A stretch of 64,000 nucleotides of DNA from Aurantibrevibacter sp041747755 (GCA_041747755.1 JBGTEN010000065.1:1-64000), one strand, 5' to 3'; positions 34,413 to 43,468 are shown, counted from the first letter of the stretch. The notes: a model not told the origin generated them from the letters alone. Numbers and translations are program-made.

Positions 34413-34438
34413 CCCACTCCTATTGGGGTAGGTTTTTT
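34413..34438 (+). terminator. Orphan plus-strand terminator-like hairpin
   Basis: CCCACTCC / GGGGTAGG pairs with one mismatch and one G-T pair around the loop TATT and is followed by six T residues. No plus-strand gene precedes it for more than 5 kb, so it may end a small RNA or a tiny gene. Confidence 0.45.
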
Positions 34439-34573
34439 CAAAACATCTTTAATTTATTCGGCTAGGCTATTTTGTAACAATGGCAGATTATTTATTCTAA
34501 CATGTTGCCCCCTTCATCAAACATTGGTTTGGTAGTTCATAATAGTTATAAAAATTTATGCCCTTTTAAACAT

Positions 34574-35131
34574 TTACTTTCGTTTAGTTGCAACAAAACT
34601 ACCTGTTACATAAATTCTTTTCCCACCGGAGCTTTGAAGATTTACTGTAAGTAGGCCGCTTAGGCTATTATCATCAAAATGATCTATGGTTATTTTTCCT
34701 TTATGGGCAAATAGTGGCGCCTCCCCTAGATCTCTTATGTTTGCAAAGCCAAAAACTCCATCAAAATAATTAAGAAAGCCATCAATATCCTTTACTATTG
34801 AATAAGACCCAACAGGAATATATTTATCCTGATTTTGTTTTGATATTAAAAACTCTAAAGAATGCTTCGGAGATTTATCCTCGTTTTTTAAATACAGTTT
34901 TAAAGTTGAAAAATTCTTACCGTTTGCGGATCTTTCTTTGGAAGTCTCAAAATTAATGTACCCCTTTAACTCTTTATTAAAATCCCCTGATGATTTGATT
35001 ATGTATCGCCCTTCAAGTAAAACTATATCTCTATTTTCAGGACCTTCTACGCCTCCTGATACTATAATAAGAAGTGTAAAAAGGCAGACACCAAGTTTTA
35101 CTGTTTTAGTTATCAAACTCTTTGGAATCAT
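34574..35131 (-). CDS. Secreted protein of unknown function
   Basis: A 185-residue protein with a hydrophobic N-terminal segment (residues 10-26, KLGVCLFTLLIIVSGG) that looks like a signal peptide or anchor. The rest is rich in beta-type, polar segments (GRYIIKSSGDFNKELKGYINF, GKITIDHFDDNSLSGLLTVNL) ending in VTGSFVATKRK, and reads like a small beta-sandwich. I recognise no family. A 32-base gap separates it from the even smaller secreted protein upstream, and both are divergent from the LytTR/histidine-kinase pair. Confidence 0.7.
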   Translation of the reverse strand: MIPKSLITKTVKLGVCLFTLLIIVSGGVEGPENRDIVLLEGRYIIKSSGDFNKELKGYINFETSKERSANGKNFSTLKLYLKNEDKSPKHSLEFLISKQNQDKYIPVGSYSIVKDIDGFLNYFDGVFGFANIRDLGEAPLFAHKGKITIDHFDDNSLSGLLTVNLQSSGGKRIYVTGSFVATKRK

Positions 35132-35162
35132 ATATTTCTCCTTTATCTATGTTATTTATATA

Positions 35163-35336
35163 TTACTCCTGTTTAGTAAGGCTTTTAACCTTCGATGTAT
35201 TTACCATCGGTTCAGTATAGTTAATTTCGCTATTGGAACTAACTATCTCTTCTTGGATTCCATTAGGTTTGTCCGTGATTGAAGCAATAATTAGCAGTAT
35301 AACGAAAAGAGTAAAAAATATGGCGCACTTCTTCAT
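35163..35336 (-). CDS. Very small secreted or membrane-anchored protein
   Basis: A 57-residue frame starting MKKCAIFFTLFVILLIIASI, a good signal peptide or single anchor helix, followed by about 37 polar residues. An ATG three codons earlier (35345) is also in frame. It lies immediately upstream of the secreted protein at 34574. The signal-like N-terminus after a lysine pair supports it being real; no family is recognised. Confidence 0.5.
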   Translation of the reverse strand: MKKCAIFFTLFVILLIIASITDKPNGIQEEIVSSNSEINYTEPMVNTSKVKSLTKQE

Positions 35337-35345
35337 GATTAACAT

Positions 35346-35703
35346 ATTATATTTAACTTGGACGTGTAACTAAATGCATGCCAAAGATTAGATGGGGCTA
35401 AAGTATTTTAAATGTTCTTGTTCTAAATTTGCTTTTGTATAATTGGTAGAATTTTGTGTATAGTTGGCAAGGCTGTTTAATAGAAATTCTTGCTTTTTTG
35501 TATAAATCTGATTATCAATTTTTTAAAAATAAAACATCAAGAATAGATGAGCGAACCCGTAAAACCTTTGCTGGCAAAATTAGAAAAGACCGTATTATTT
35601 TATTTTGTTGCCAACGATACGCGAAATTGTTCCATTGGCACATATTTTCACTTGTAACGTTTGCAATAATTTTACTTTTGAATAATTCACCTGTTATTAT
35701 ATT
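35346..35703. other. 358-bp divergent regulatory region
   Basis: Region between the small secreted genes (minus) and the LytTR regulator (plus). It carries a good promoter just upstream of the LytTR gene (35652-35680) and a second full -7 box, TAAATTTG, at 35424-35431 on the plus strand. An 84-codon frame here has unlikely composition and overlaps the LytTR start, so I do not call it. Confidence 0.6.
35652..35680 (+). promoter_or_regulatory. Promoter of the LytTR/histidine-kinase operon
   Basis: TTG (35652-35654), 18 bases, then TACTTTTG (35673-35680), a full Bacteroidota -33/-7 pair. The -7 box ends 23 bases before the ATG at 35704. Confidence 0.65.
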
Positions 35704-36438
35704 ATGTTAGAAGCCGTTATTGTTGATGATGAGATTAAAGCATTGCAGAGTTTGTCATGGGAGCTTACGAACTTTAGTGATGAGATTAAAGTAGTAGCGT
35801 CTTTTACTGATCCTTTTGAAGCTTTAAACTTCTTGGAAATAAATACTCCGGATTGCCTTTTTTTGGATATTGAAATGCCAACTATGGATGGTTTTCAATT
35901 TATTCAAAAGCTTAAAAACAAGGGGTTTCCCGTGGTAATTACCACAGCATATAATCAATACGCCATAAAAGCACTAAAAAACGAAGCCATTGATTACCTA
36001 TTAAAACCAATTGACACAGATGATTTAAATGATACCATTGTAAAAATAAAAAAATTCAATGCCAAAAATTTTACAGCTGATAAACTGGAAAAGATTTTGT
36101 TAAATTTAAATTCTCATTCTGTGCAAAAGAAGATTACTATTAACACAGATGGGAAGCTTTTATTTTTAAGCAGTGACGAAATACTTTATGTTGAGTCTGA
36201 TGGTAATTATAGCACCGTTTATCTGGTTGATGGTCAAAAAATTGTTTTGACCAAAAAATTGAAAGAGGTGAATGAGCTCCTGCCTACAGAATCTTTTTAT
36301 AGAATCCATAACTCTTTTGTGGTAAATATCAATAAGATAAAAGAATTCCTTAAAACAGATGGATATGTTGTACTTCAATCCAACCACAAAATACCGGTAT
36401 CCCGCCAGAAGAGATCAGATTTTTTAGATATGCTTTAA
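35704..36438 (+). CDS. LytTR-family response regulator
   Basis: A 244-residue two-component regulator. The receiver domain (1-120) has the acidic pair in IVDDE, phospho-acceptor Asp55 in LFLDIEMP, and the conserved Lys in LLKPID. The LytTR DNA-binding domain covers about 140-240 (ITINTDGKLLFLSSDEILYVES and SFYRIHNSFVVNINKI). It controls unknown target genes; the divergent small secreted genes at 34574-35336 are the first to consider. The kinase gene follows 9 bases later. Confidence 0.95.
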   Translation: MLEAVIVDDEIKALQSLSWELTNFSDEIKVVASFTDPFEALNFLEINTPDCLFLDIEMPTMDGFQFIQKLKNKGFPVVITTAYNQYAIKALKNEAIDYLLKPIDTDDLNDTIVKIKKFNAKNFTADKLEKILLNLNSHSVQKKITINTDGKLLFLSSDEILYVESDGNYSTVYLVDGQKIVLTKKLKEVNELLPTESFYRIHNSFVVNINKIKEFLKTDGYVVLQSNHKIPVSRQKRSDFLDML

Positions 36439-36447
36439 ACTGTCTTT

Positions 36448-38415
36448 ATGCATTTTTATACCCTAAAAAAAATTCAAGGACAATTTGCATACACCGTAAG
36501 ACTTGCTTTTTTTTCTTTAACCGTTTTGTATTGTTTTTTGGGATTCTCTCAAGAAATACCTCAAAACTTCAGAAAAACGGTTGATAGTTTGGTAAAAGCT
36601 TTGCCTTCAACCTATCGCGAATTGGATTCTGTTCTCAGACCTCATCGAAGAGATACTACATTAATGCGGTATTTTAATGACGAGGCTACCAAGAAAAATT
36701 ATTTGGATGGGCAGGCTTATGCCTTAAATCAATTAGGTACTAAATACAGAGATATATCGCAATATTCAAAGTCGGTTGCACTATACCGAAAAGCTCTTGA
36801 AGTGTCCATAGCTTCTAATAACTTGGAGTTTAGAGTTTTTAGTCTAAATATGTTAGGTGTTGTTTACCGCAGAAGCGATGCCATAAAAACTGCCTTAGAT
36901 TATAATCAGGAGGCATTAGCTCTGGCGGAAACGGTAGAAAACCCATCAGAAGGTTTAAAAAGAAGCATAAACGTATCGCTAAATAGCATTGGAAACATTT
37001 ATCAAACATTAGAGCAATATGATTTAGCCATAGAGCAATTTAGAAAGTCAATGCAATTAGAGGAGGAATTGGACAATAAGCTTGGTTTGGCCATTAATTA
37101 CCAAAATATTGGAGAATGTCTTGAGGCTAAAGGTCTTCTTGAAGATGCCTTACAAAATTATAGAACTTCATTAGCTTTTAATGAGGAAATTGATTCTGAT
37201 AAAGGCAAAATAATCTGCAAAAACAGCATCGCTCAAGTTTACATAAAACAAAATAAACTTGAAGAGGCGTTAGAAATTCTAGAACCTACTTTAATGTCTT
37301 CTGAAATTTTAGGAGACAAACTTATAACTGCCACAGTTCAGATTAATTTGGGATGGGTACTTATGCAACTGGATCGTTTTTCAGAAGCTGAGCAAAATCT
37401 TATTGAAGGTTTGCAGCTGGCACAAAAATATAATCTGCCAACTTCTATTTCGCTAGCATACGGTTACCTTTCGGATTTGTCTCAAAAAAGGGGAAATTAC
37501 AAAGATGCTTTAGTTAACTATCAAAAAGCAAAAAAATTTAATGAAGAGATAAACAATGAGCGGAATCTGAGGTATGTAAATGATATGATTATTCGATACG
37601 ACTCCGAAAAAAAGAATAATCAAATTGCCGTGCTTGCCAAAGAAAATGAAATTGTTAAGTTAAGGCTGCGTAAAAATCAAAACACCATTATTGTTGTTGG
37701 ATTAGCACTCTGCTTATTTGGATTTATCCTCTATATTTTATATCGCCAGAATCAGTTAAAGAATGAAAAGAAAATGCTTACTCTGGAGCAGACTATGCTT
37801 CGCAGTCAAATGAATCCTCACTTTCTTTTCAATTCCTTAAATTCCATAAAGCTCTATATTATAAATAATGAACAAAAAAATGCAGTTCATTATCTAAATA
37901 AGTTTTCCAAACTCGTGCGCAAAATACTGGAAGCTTCTTCCTTAAAAGAAATATCATTGGCAGAGGAATTGGAAACCGTTGAACTTTACATGAACATAGA
38001 AAACATTCGCTTTTCCAATGAGATAAAATTTGAAATTTCCGTAGCTGAGGACATTCTACCTCACAATGTAAAGATTCCTTCTTTAATCCTACAGCCCTTT
38101 CTTGAAAATGCCCTTTGGCACGGCCTATCCTCCAAAGAAGGTGAAAAAAGGATTAATTTACACGTGTATCGTGGAAAAAATGGTTTCATAAATATTTCCA
38201 TTACAGATAATGGCATTGGTAGGGAAGTCGCCGAAAGAATCAAAGAAAGTAAAGTGTTAAAACGAAAATCTATAGGAATAGACATTACAAAAGAACGGTT
38301 GGCGAACTTCTCTAAAGATTACCAAAACTCGTTTAATGTTGAAATACTGGATTTGTTTGATGAACATCAGCAGGCCAGCGGAACCACAGTGATTCTCCAT
38401 ATTCCTACGATTTAG
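36448..38415 (+). CDS. TPR-containing sensor histidine kinase (LytS/YehU-type)
   Basis: A 655-residue sensor. The N-terminal signal or anchor segment (about 15-33) leads to a periplasmic domain made of roughly seven TPR repeats (residues about 90-370), one membrane helix (412-433), then a short coiled coil and the His_kinase domain with His458 in MNPHFLFNSLNSIK. The ATPase domain carries LILQPFLENALWHGL and TDNGIGR. The nearby regulator is its obvious partner. TPR repeats outside the membrane suggest sensing of a protein or peptide rather than a small ligand. Its last 11 bases overlap the convergent DUF3109 gene. Confidence 0.95.
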   Translation: MHFYTLKKIQGQFAYTVRLAFFSLTVLYCFLGFSQEIPQNFRKTVDSLVKALPSTYRELDSVLRPHRRDTTLMRYFNDEATKKNYLDGQAYALNQLGTKYRDISQYSKSVALYRKALEVSIASNNLEFRVFSLNMLGVVYRRSDAIKTALDYNQEALALAETVENPSEGLKRSINVSLNSIGNIYQTLEQYDLAIEQFRKSMQLEEELDNKLGLAINYQNIGECLEAKGLLEDALQNYRTSLAFNEEIDSDKGKIICKNSIAQVYIKQNKLEEALEILEPTLMSSEILGDKLITATVQINLGWVLMQLDRFSEAEQNLIEGLQLAQKYNLPTSISLAYGYLSDLSQKRGNYKDALVNYQKAKKFNEEINNERNLRYVNDMIIRYDSEKKNNQIAVLAKENEIVKLRLRKNQNTIIVVGLALCLFGFILYILYRQNQLKNEKKMLTLEQTMLRSQMNPHFLFNSLNSIKLYIINNEQKNAVHYLNKFSKLVRKILEASSLKEISLAEELETVELYMNIENIRFSNEIKFEISVAEDILPHNVKIPSLILQPFLENALWHGLSSKEGEKRINLHVYRGKNGFINISITDNGIGREVAERIKESKVLKRKSIGIDITKERLANFSKDYQNSFNVEILDLFDEHQQASGTTVILHIPTI

Positions 38416-38977
38416 TATGTTCCTCTGCTACTTGTTCCAGTTCTGCATACCATTTTTTTCCAAATTTTCGAATTAAGGCATCCTTAACAAACTTATAAAC
38501 AGGAACTTGTAATTCTTGTCCTAGCACACAGGCAGGATTGCAAATATGCCATTTATGATAATTTACAGCAGTAAGTTCTGTATATTCCCTAATTCGGATG
38601 GGATAAAGATGACAAGAAACCGGTTTTTTCCATTTTGTAATACCATTATTATAGGCTTCTTCCAAACCACACTTCACAATCCCGTTATCTGAATAGACTA
38701 CATAAGCACACTCACTTCCGTTTACTAGCGGAGTTTCCCATTCCCCATCTTCTCCCTTTACAAAAGCTCCCTGTTCTTCTATAGCGGCAATGCCTTCCTG
38801 TCTTAAAAATGGTTTTACATCACGGTAAATATCTACCAATATTTCTGTTTCCCGCTCTTCTAGAGGCGCGCCAGCGTCACCATCTACACAACACGCTCCT
38901 TTACAGGCATTGAGATTACAAACAAAATTCTTCTCAATGATTTCCTCGGAAACAATTATTTTTCCTATTTGAAACAT
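38405..38977 (-). CDS. DUF3109 family cysteine-rich protein
   Basis: A 190-residue cytoplasmic protein with many cysteines arranged as NFVCNLNACKGACCVDGDAG (four Cys within 12 residues), CAYV, VKCGLEE, SCHLYPIR, and CNPACVLGQ. The pattern recalls YkgJ-type zinc or iron-sulfur-binding proteins. The family is DUF3109, with no function assigned. A full -7 box lies 16 bases before its ATG. Confidence 0.88.
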   Translation of the reverse strand: MFQIGKIIVSEEIIEKNFVCNLNACKGACCVDGDAGAPLEERETEILVDIYRDVKPFLRQEGIAAIEEQGAFVKGEDGEWETPLVNGSECAYVVYSDNGIVKCGLEEAYNNGITKWKKPVSCHLYPIRIREYTELTAVNYHKWHICNPACVLGQELQVPVYKFVKDALIRKFGKKWYAELEQVAEEHTKS

Positions 38978-38993
38978 ATGTCAAATTCTTTTG

Positions 38994-39001
38994 CAAATAT
39001 A
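38994..39001 (-). promoter_or_regulatory. -7 box of the DUF3109 gene
   Basis: TATATTTG on the minus strand, a full TAnnTTTG match, 16 bases before the ATG at 38977. Confidence 0.5.
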
Positions 39002-39060
39002 CTTTATTAAAAGTATCCCAAAATTATAATGTCTTGAACTCTCGTAGCCATTTTTAAATG

Positions 39061-39068
39061 TAATTTTG
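39061..39068 (+). promoter_or_regulatory. -7 box of the marC gene
   Basis: TAATTTTG, a full TAnnTTTG match, 17 bases before the marC start at 39086. Confidence 0.5.
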
Positions 39069-39085
39069 CCGGAATTTTATAACTC

Positions 39086-39667
39086 ATGGATTTAAATTTC
39101 AACTTTAAAGAAATCGCAACTGCAAGTATGATTCTTTTTGCAATTATAGATATTGTTGGTAGTGTTCCCATTATAATTAATTTACGTAACAAAGTTGGGC
39201 ACATTCAGTCAGGCAAAGCATCCATTGTATCGGCTTGTATTATGGTTGCATTTTTGTTTGTTGGGGAAGAGATTTTAAAATTAATTGGTATTGATGTTAA
39301 TTCTTTTGCTGTCGCAGGCTCCTTTATACTATTTTTCCTTGCATTGGAAATGATATTGGGCATTACGCTTTATCGCGATGACGAACCAGAAAGTGCATCT
39401 ATAGTACCTATTGCCTTTCCATTAATCGCAGGGGCCGGTACTATGACCGCTCTGCTTTCGTTGAGGGCAGAATACCATGTAGAAAATATTATAGTGGCAA
39501 TTATCGTGAATGTTATTTTTGTTTATATTGTTTTAAAGTCTTCTAAAAAGATTGAAAAAGTCTTGGGGAAAGCTGGGATTGGCGTTATACGTAAAGTTTT
39601 TGGTGTAATTTTGTTGGCCATAGCTGTAAAACTGTTTGCTACCAATATTCATCAACTCTTCTTATAA
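39086..39667 (+). CDS. MarC family integral membrane protein
   Basis: A 193-residue protein with about six membrane helices. The family signature is seen in FAIIDIVGSVPIIINL near the start and in IVPIAFPLIAGAGTMTALLSL in the middle. MarC was named from a multidrug-resistance locus, but no transport role is proved. A small membrane protein follows 28 bases downstream, so the two may be one operon. Confidence 0.93.
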   Translation: MDLNFNFKEIATASMILFAIIDIVGSVPIIINLRNKVGHIQSGKASIVSACIMVAFLFVGEEILKLIGIDVNSFAVAGSFILFFLALEMILGITLYRDDEPESASIVPIAFPLIAGAGTMTALLSLRAEYHVENIIVAIIVNVIFVYIVLKSSKKIEKVLGKAGIGVIRKVFGVILLAIAVKLFATNIHQLFL

Positions 39668-39695
39668 TAGATATATTAACTTTTAACGCAATTCT

Positions 39696-39899
39696 ATGAA
39701 AAACTTACCCTATCTCGTACTCATCCTCATGGCCCTTTTGCTTGTTGCTTACAATGTAACTATTGTAGATTTTGAAAATCCGTTGGGGGGTAACAGTACT
39801 ATTGCATTAATTGGAATATTGGCTTCTTTATGCACTATAGTGCTTTTGTTAATCTTCATTACCTCCAAGAAAATTAAACGTAAAATAGATCAGAACTAA
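39696..39899 (+). CDS. Small two-helix membrane protein of unknown function
   Basis: A 67-residue protein: helices at about 4-22 and 35-55, ending in the basic tail SKKIKRKIDQN. Its shape is like that of the 83-residue protein at 5000 but the sequences do not align well. It probably shares the marC transcript. No function is known. Confidence 0.7.
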   Translation: MKNLPYLVLILMALLLVAYNVTIVDFENPLGGNSTIALIGILASLCTIVLLLIFITSKKIKRKIDQN

Positions 39900-39930
39900 T
39901 TTGGATTCTTTCCTTTTTTCTATTCCATTT

Positions 39931-41523
39931 TCATGGAATAGCAATACTGTCTAGTTTTAAGACCGCATTTAACATCCCATCACTGGCGCTTTTAATTTTG
40001 GCAGAAGTGTTTGCATCGTACAGTTGTTCAGAAAGGGCAGCTTTCATAAATAACTTTATCTTATCTTCAAAAGCATAGAAATCCATTTTTATATTTCTAT
40101 CAATTATTTTATCAATAAAGTTTTCAAACAAAATATCATCTACCCTAAAATTATTAATAAACTCTTCTTTAGAATAGGATTTATAAATTCCCCTATTCCT
40201 ATCTAAATGTTCAAAAATAAAGTACGATAAAAACCTTAGATATTGCTCGCTTTCAATAACTTCCTCTTCGTTATTGCCAATGGGTACGAAAACATCTGGA
40301 ATAATACCTCCTCCACCGTAAACTATTTTTCCCTTTGGCGTCGTAAACTTTAGGGAGTCGGCAACTTTAATGCTATCTACGGAAATTAACTCTCCATTAA
40401 GGTATCTATCCGTAAATTTCTGATAATAATCTTTACTGCCATTTTCGTAAGATCTTTGAATAGATCTGCCAGTTGGGGTGTAATAACGAGATACCGTAAG
40501 TCTTATTGCGGAGCCGTCACCTAACTCCATTTCTCGCTGTACCAGTCCTTTTCCAAAAGATCTTCTCCCTACAATGGTTCCTATGTCGTTATCTTGCAAA
40601 GCCCCGGCTATAATTTCACTGGCAGAGGCTGAGCGTTCATTTATAAGCACAAATATGGGTTTATCTTCAAAATCGCCCTTTTTTGTTGCGTATATTTTTT
40701 CTATTTCTCCTTTCTTATTTTTAGTAAATAAAATAAGTTTTTCATTCTGCAAAAACTCATCTGCAATTTGCTCAGCAACGCCTAAATATCCTCCCGGATT
40801 ATCCCGCAAATCCAGTGTAAGTTTTTGAGCACCTTGTTTTTGTAAGTAACTAAGTGCTGTTTTAAATTCTTTAAAGGTAGATTCCGCAAATCTGTTAATC
40901 TTTATGTAGCCCATATCCGGGGTGAGCATAAAAAAAGCATCAACACTTTTTATGGGTACAACATCCCGTTTAACTGCAACTGTAAACTTCTTTTTTTCTT
41001 CCTTTCTATAAACCAAAAGATCCACAAATGTTCCTTGTTTTCCCTTAAGCTTATTTACTATTGCTTCACTGGGAAGCCCTTTTCCAAATAAAGTATCCTT
41101 ATCGGATAGGAGTATCCGGTCACCAGGCTGTAACCCTTTTAGAAAACTAGGCCCATTTTCTATGGTTTTTATAATAGAAATGGTATCCCTATACATGTAA
41201 AAATTAACCCCAATTCCTACAAAATCACCTTTCATATTTTCAGAAACCTTGGTCATTTCACGTTTTGGAATATAAACCGAATGTGGATCTAGCTTATCTA
41301 AAATATTATTTACTGCTACATCAACAATACTGTCCGTGTTGATTTCATCAACATATTCATAGTCAATGTAATCAATAAGCCGATTCAATTTGTCTTTTTT
41401 AGAATTTGTGGTGAAAAGTTTTTCAGGAGAATGATTAAAACTTAGTTTGCCTCCAATAAAGATACCCAAGGCCAGCGCCATTGCAAGTATTGTTGGCCAT
41501 ATATAGATATTTCTTTTGCTCAT
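39931..41523 (-). CDS. Carboxy-terminal processing protease (S41 family)
   Basis: A 530-residue serine protease with an N-terminal anchor helix (residues 8-26), so it works in the periplasm. A PDZ domain covers about 95-185 (GDFVGIGVNFYM, GLQPGDRILLSD). The catalytic Ser300 (in ERSASASE) and Lys325 (in SFGKGLVQ) are 25 residues apart, as in known CTP enzymes. LRDNPGGYL is also typical. It trims or degrades proteins from their C-terminus. Its start is 15 bases from the end of the upstream dCMP deaminase gene, so they form one operon. Confidence 0.95.
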   Translation of the reverse strand: MSKRNIYIWPTILAMALALGIFIGGKLSFNHSPEKLFTTNSKKDKLNRLIDYIDYEYVDEINTDSIVDVAVNNILDKLDPHSVYIPKREMTKVSENMKGDFVGIGVNFYMYRDTISIIKTIENGPSFLKGLQPGDRILLSDKDTLFGKGLPSEAIVNKLKGKQGTFVDLLVYRKEEKKKFTVAVKRDVVPIKSVDAFFMLTPDMGYIKINRFAESTFKEFKTALSYLQKQGAQKLTLDLRDNPGGYLGVAEQIADEFLQNEKLILFTKNKKGEIEKIYATKKGDFEDKPIFVLINERSASASEIIAGALQDNDIGTIVGRRSFGKGLVQREMELGDGSAIRLTVSRYYTPTGRSIQRSYENGSKDYYQKFTDRYLNGELISVDSIKVADSLKFTTPKGKIVYGGGGIIPDVFVPIGNNEEEVIESEQYLRFLSYFIFEHLDRNRGIYKSYSKEEFINNFRVDDILFENFIDKIIDRNIKMDFYAFEDKIKLFMKAALSEQLYDANTSAKIKSASDGMLNAVLKLDSIAIP

Positions 41524-41538
41524 TAGGTTACATTATAT

Positions 41539-41976
41539 TTAATGCTCATTGTCAATATTCGGTAAATGTTGTAATGTTACACCGGCTCTTTCTAAAAATT
41601 CTAGACCAGAGCCATCTTTATATGCTTTTTGGTATACCACACGTTTTATGCCAGATTGATGAATTAGTTTGCTACATTCCCGGCAAGGTGACAGTGTAAT
41701 ATAAAGAGTTGCTCCTTCACAAGATTGAGTGGAGGAAGCCACCTTGGCTATGGCATTTGCCTCAGCATGTAAAACGTACCATTTTGTAAATCCTTCTTCA
41801 TCTTCGCATTTATTTTCAAATCCGGTGGGCGTCCCATTGTAGCCATCTGAAATAATCATTCTATCCTTTACAATAATTGCTCCAACCTGTTTTCTATAAC
41901 AAGAAGATAATTTGGCCCATTCACTAGCCATGCGCAAATAAGCTCTATCGTATTTTTCCTGCTTTTTGTTTTTCAT
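41539..41976 (-). CDS. dCMP deaminase family protein
   Basis: A 145-residue zinc deaminase. Zinc ligands are His70 and Glu72 in VLHAEANAIAK and Cys98, Cys101 in PCRECSKL. The N-terminal block SSCYRKQVGAIIVKDRMIISDGYNGTP is typical of ComEB-type dCMP deaminases, which supply dUMP for thymidylate synthesis. The protein is short compared with phage-type enzymes but normal for Bacteroidota. It leads the operon with the protease downstream. Confidence 0.93.
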   Translation of the reverse strand: MKNKKQEKYDRAYLRMASEWAKLSSCYRKQVGAIIVKDRMIISDGYNGTPTGFENKCEDEEGFTKWYVLHAEANAIAKVASSTQSCEGATLYITLSPCRECSKLIHQSGIKRVVYQKAYKDGSGLEFLERAGVTLQHLPNIDNEH

Positions 41977-42109
41977 TTAGAAAATTCTGCTAATAGTACC
42001 TGAATAAACAGTTGAGTGATATCTACTTTAGAGTGTTGTGAATTTTAAGCTAAGATACCTGCTTTACCAAAGCGCTACAACCGAAAATGGTTAATTTTAA
42101 GTGAAACAT

Positions 42110-42691
42110 TTACCAAGGAAACGTATTGATAAGTAAGGGTATTGTAACTACAATGATTAAAAGAGAAAGTACTGCCGTGAAAAGCCACTTTTTTAAGTTT
42201 AAAGAGTGAAACAGATAAGCCAGTAATAAGACACAAAGGATAACTAAAACTTGAGCTATCTCAATTCCGGTTGCGAAACCTAACAAAGGTGAAAGTTTTT
42301 CATCTTCCTCTGCCATTAACATTCTAAAGAAATTGGAAAAGCCGAAGCCATGAATTAAGCCAAAAAAAGTTGTTGCACCGCTATGTATGACCATACTCTT
42401 CTGGTCCAAATCCTTTTTGGAATGGTATAAATTGAATAAAGCTGTAAACAATATGGTAACAGGAATAAGAAACTCTATCCAAGTAGCATTCACAGTAACC
42501 AACCCGTAGGCGGCTAACGACAAGGATGTGCAATGGGCGATTGTAAAAATAGTAGCCAAAATCACAATCTTCTTCCAGCTTTTATAAGTGAAAGGTGCGG
42601 CCAGTGCCGCTAAAAATAAAATGTGGTCATAAGCCCCTTTATCCATCACATGGCTAAGCCCTAATTGAGTGTAAAACCAGAAATTATCCAT
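42110..42691 (-). CDS. HupE/UreJ family membrane protein
   Basis: A 193-residue protein with about six membrane helices. The HupE/UreJ signature is recognisable in GLSHVMDKGAYDHILFLAALAAPF, followed by LATIFTIAHCTSLSLAAYG and IHGFGFSNFFRML. Family members near urease or hydrogenase genes take up nickel or cobalt, but no such genes are here, so the substrate is open. Flavobacterial genomes often carry it as a single gene, as here. Confidence 0.9.
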   Translation of the reverse strand: MDNFWFYTQLGLSHVMDKGAYDHILFLAALAAPFTYKSWKKIVILATIFTIAHCTSLSLAAYGLVTVNATWIEFLIPVTILFTALFNLYHSKKDLDQKSMVIHSGATTFFGLIHGFGFSNFFRMLMAEEDEKLSPLLGFATGIEIAQVLVILCVLLLAYLFHSLNLKKWLFTAVLSLLIIVVTIPLLINTFPW

Positions 42692-42748
42692 CCGTAAAAT
42701 TTAGTTAGATAAAGATATACTATTCATGTTTATACCATTTACAGCCTA

Positions 42749-43468
42749 TTAAATGCCTCTTTCTCTTTGAATCTCTTCGTATGCTCGTTGCACTTCCTTA
42801 AATTTTTCTTCTGCTCCCTTCTTAATAGCTTCATTTTCAGTATTAACCCTGTCCGGGTGGTACTTTTTAGCCATTGTCCTATAGGCTTTCTTTACTTCAT
42901 CGTCAGACACATTCTTATCTATCTCTAGTATTTTATATGCATTATTGGCCGATTTAATAAACATAGCCTTTATGCTTTCAAAATCACTTCTGCCAATACG
43001 GAGATATCCTGCAATCTCTTTTATTTTATCAATTTCAGGGATACTTACAGATCCATCCGCTTGTGCAATTCCAAATAAAAAATGTAATAACTGTAGACGT
43101 ACTCCATAACCAGTACGCTGGTTTAAATAACTACAAATTTTCTCAGCGGAAATCTCCCTTTTCTTAATTACCTGATTAAATGTTCTAAAAATAGCATTTG
43201 CCTTATCCTTGCCATAAGTGCTCACAAAATATTGTTGCACATAATCCATTTCACGCTGATTCACATTTCCATCAGCCTTAATTACAATAGAGCAAAGCGA
43301 GAGTAAATTTAACTCAAAATCTGCTGGAGAGACTTGCTGCTGGAACATGCCTCCGGATCGGTTTCCACCGCTCAAATTATCTATAAAACTCCCTATTATA
43401 AACCCCACCAAGGCACCAGGAAAGCGAAAAAGAAAAAACCCCAATACAGCAGCCGCCCACTTAATCAT
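42749..43468 (-). CDS. TerB and DnaJ domain protein (DjlA-like)
   Basis: A 239-residue protein: an N-terminal hydrophobic, glycine-rich anchor (residues 3-30), a TerB-like helical domain (about 50-150, with IVIKADGNVNQREMDYVQQYF and IAQADGSVSIPEIDKI) and a C-terminal J-domain (about 172-239) with the HPD motif in KKYHPDRV. DjlA proteins are membrane-bound DnaK co-chaperones. A -7 box sits 18 bases before its ATG; the gene is divergent from the bacilliredoxin gene. Confidence 0.92.
   Translation of the reverse strand: MIKWAAAVLGFFLFRFPGALVGFIIGSFIDNLSGGNRSGGMFQQQVSPADFELNLLSLCSIVIKADGNVNQREMDYVQQYFVSTYGKDKANAIFRTFNQVIKKREISAEKICSYLNQRTGYGVRLQLLHFLFGIAQADGSVSIPEIDKIKEIAGYLRIGRSDFESIKAMFIKSANNAYKILEIDKNVSDDEVKKAYRTMAKKYHPDRVNTENEAIKKGAEEKFKEVQRAYEEIQRERGI

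Larger units (their letters stand above)
33999..34573. other. 575-bp gene-poor region upstream of nrdB
   Basis: No convincing gene. It contains a 13-bp palindrome AACACTGAGTGTT (34121-34133), a 15-bp inverted repeat (34221-34258), and a plus-strand terminator-like hairpin (34413-34438) with no annotated plus-strand gene before it. A 20-codon frame (ATG at 34303) lies between the two hairpins. The nrdB promoter should be here, but I see only a one-mismatch box (AATCTTTG, minus strand, 34059-34066). Confidence 0.6.

Noticed and set aside
35456..35710. An 84-codon plus-strand frame (GTG start) before the LytTR gene.
   Set aside because: Its composition is rich in Cys, Trp and Phe without a pattern, it overlaps the LytTR start, and a good promoter lies inside it.
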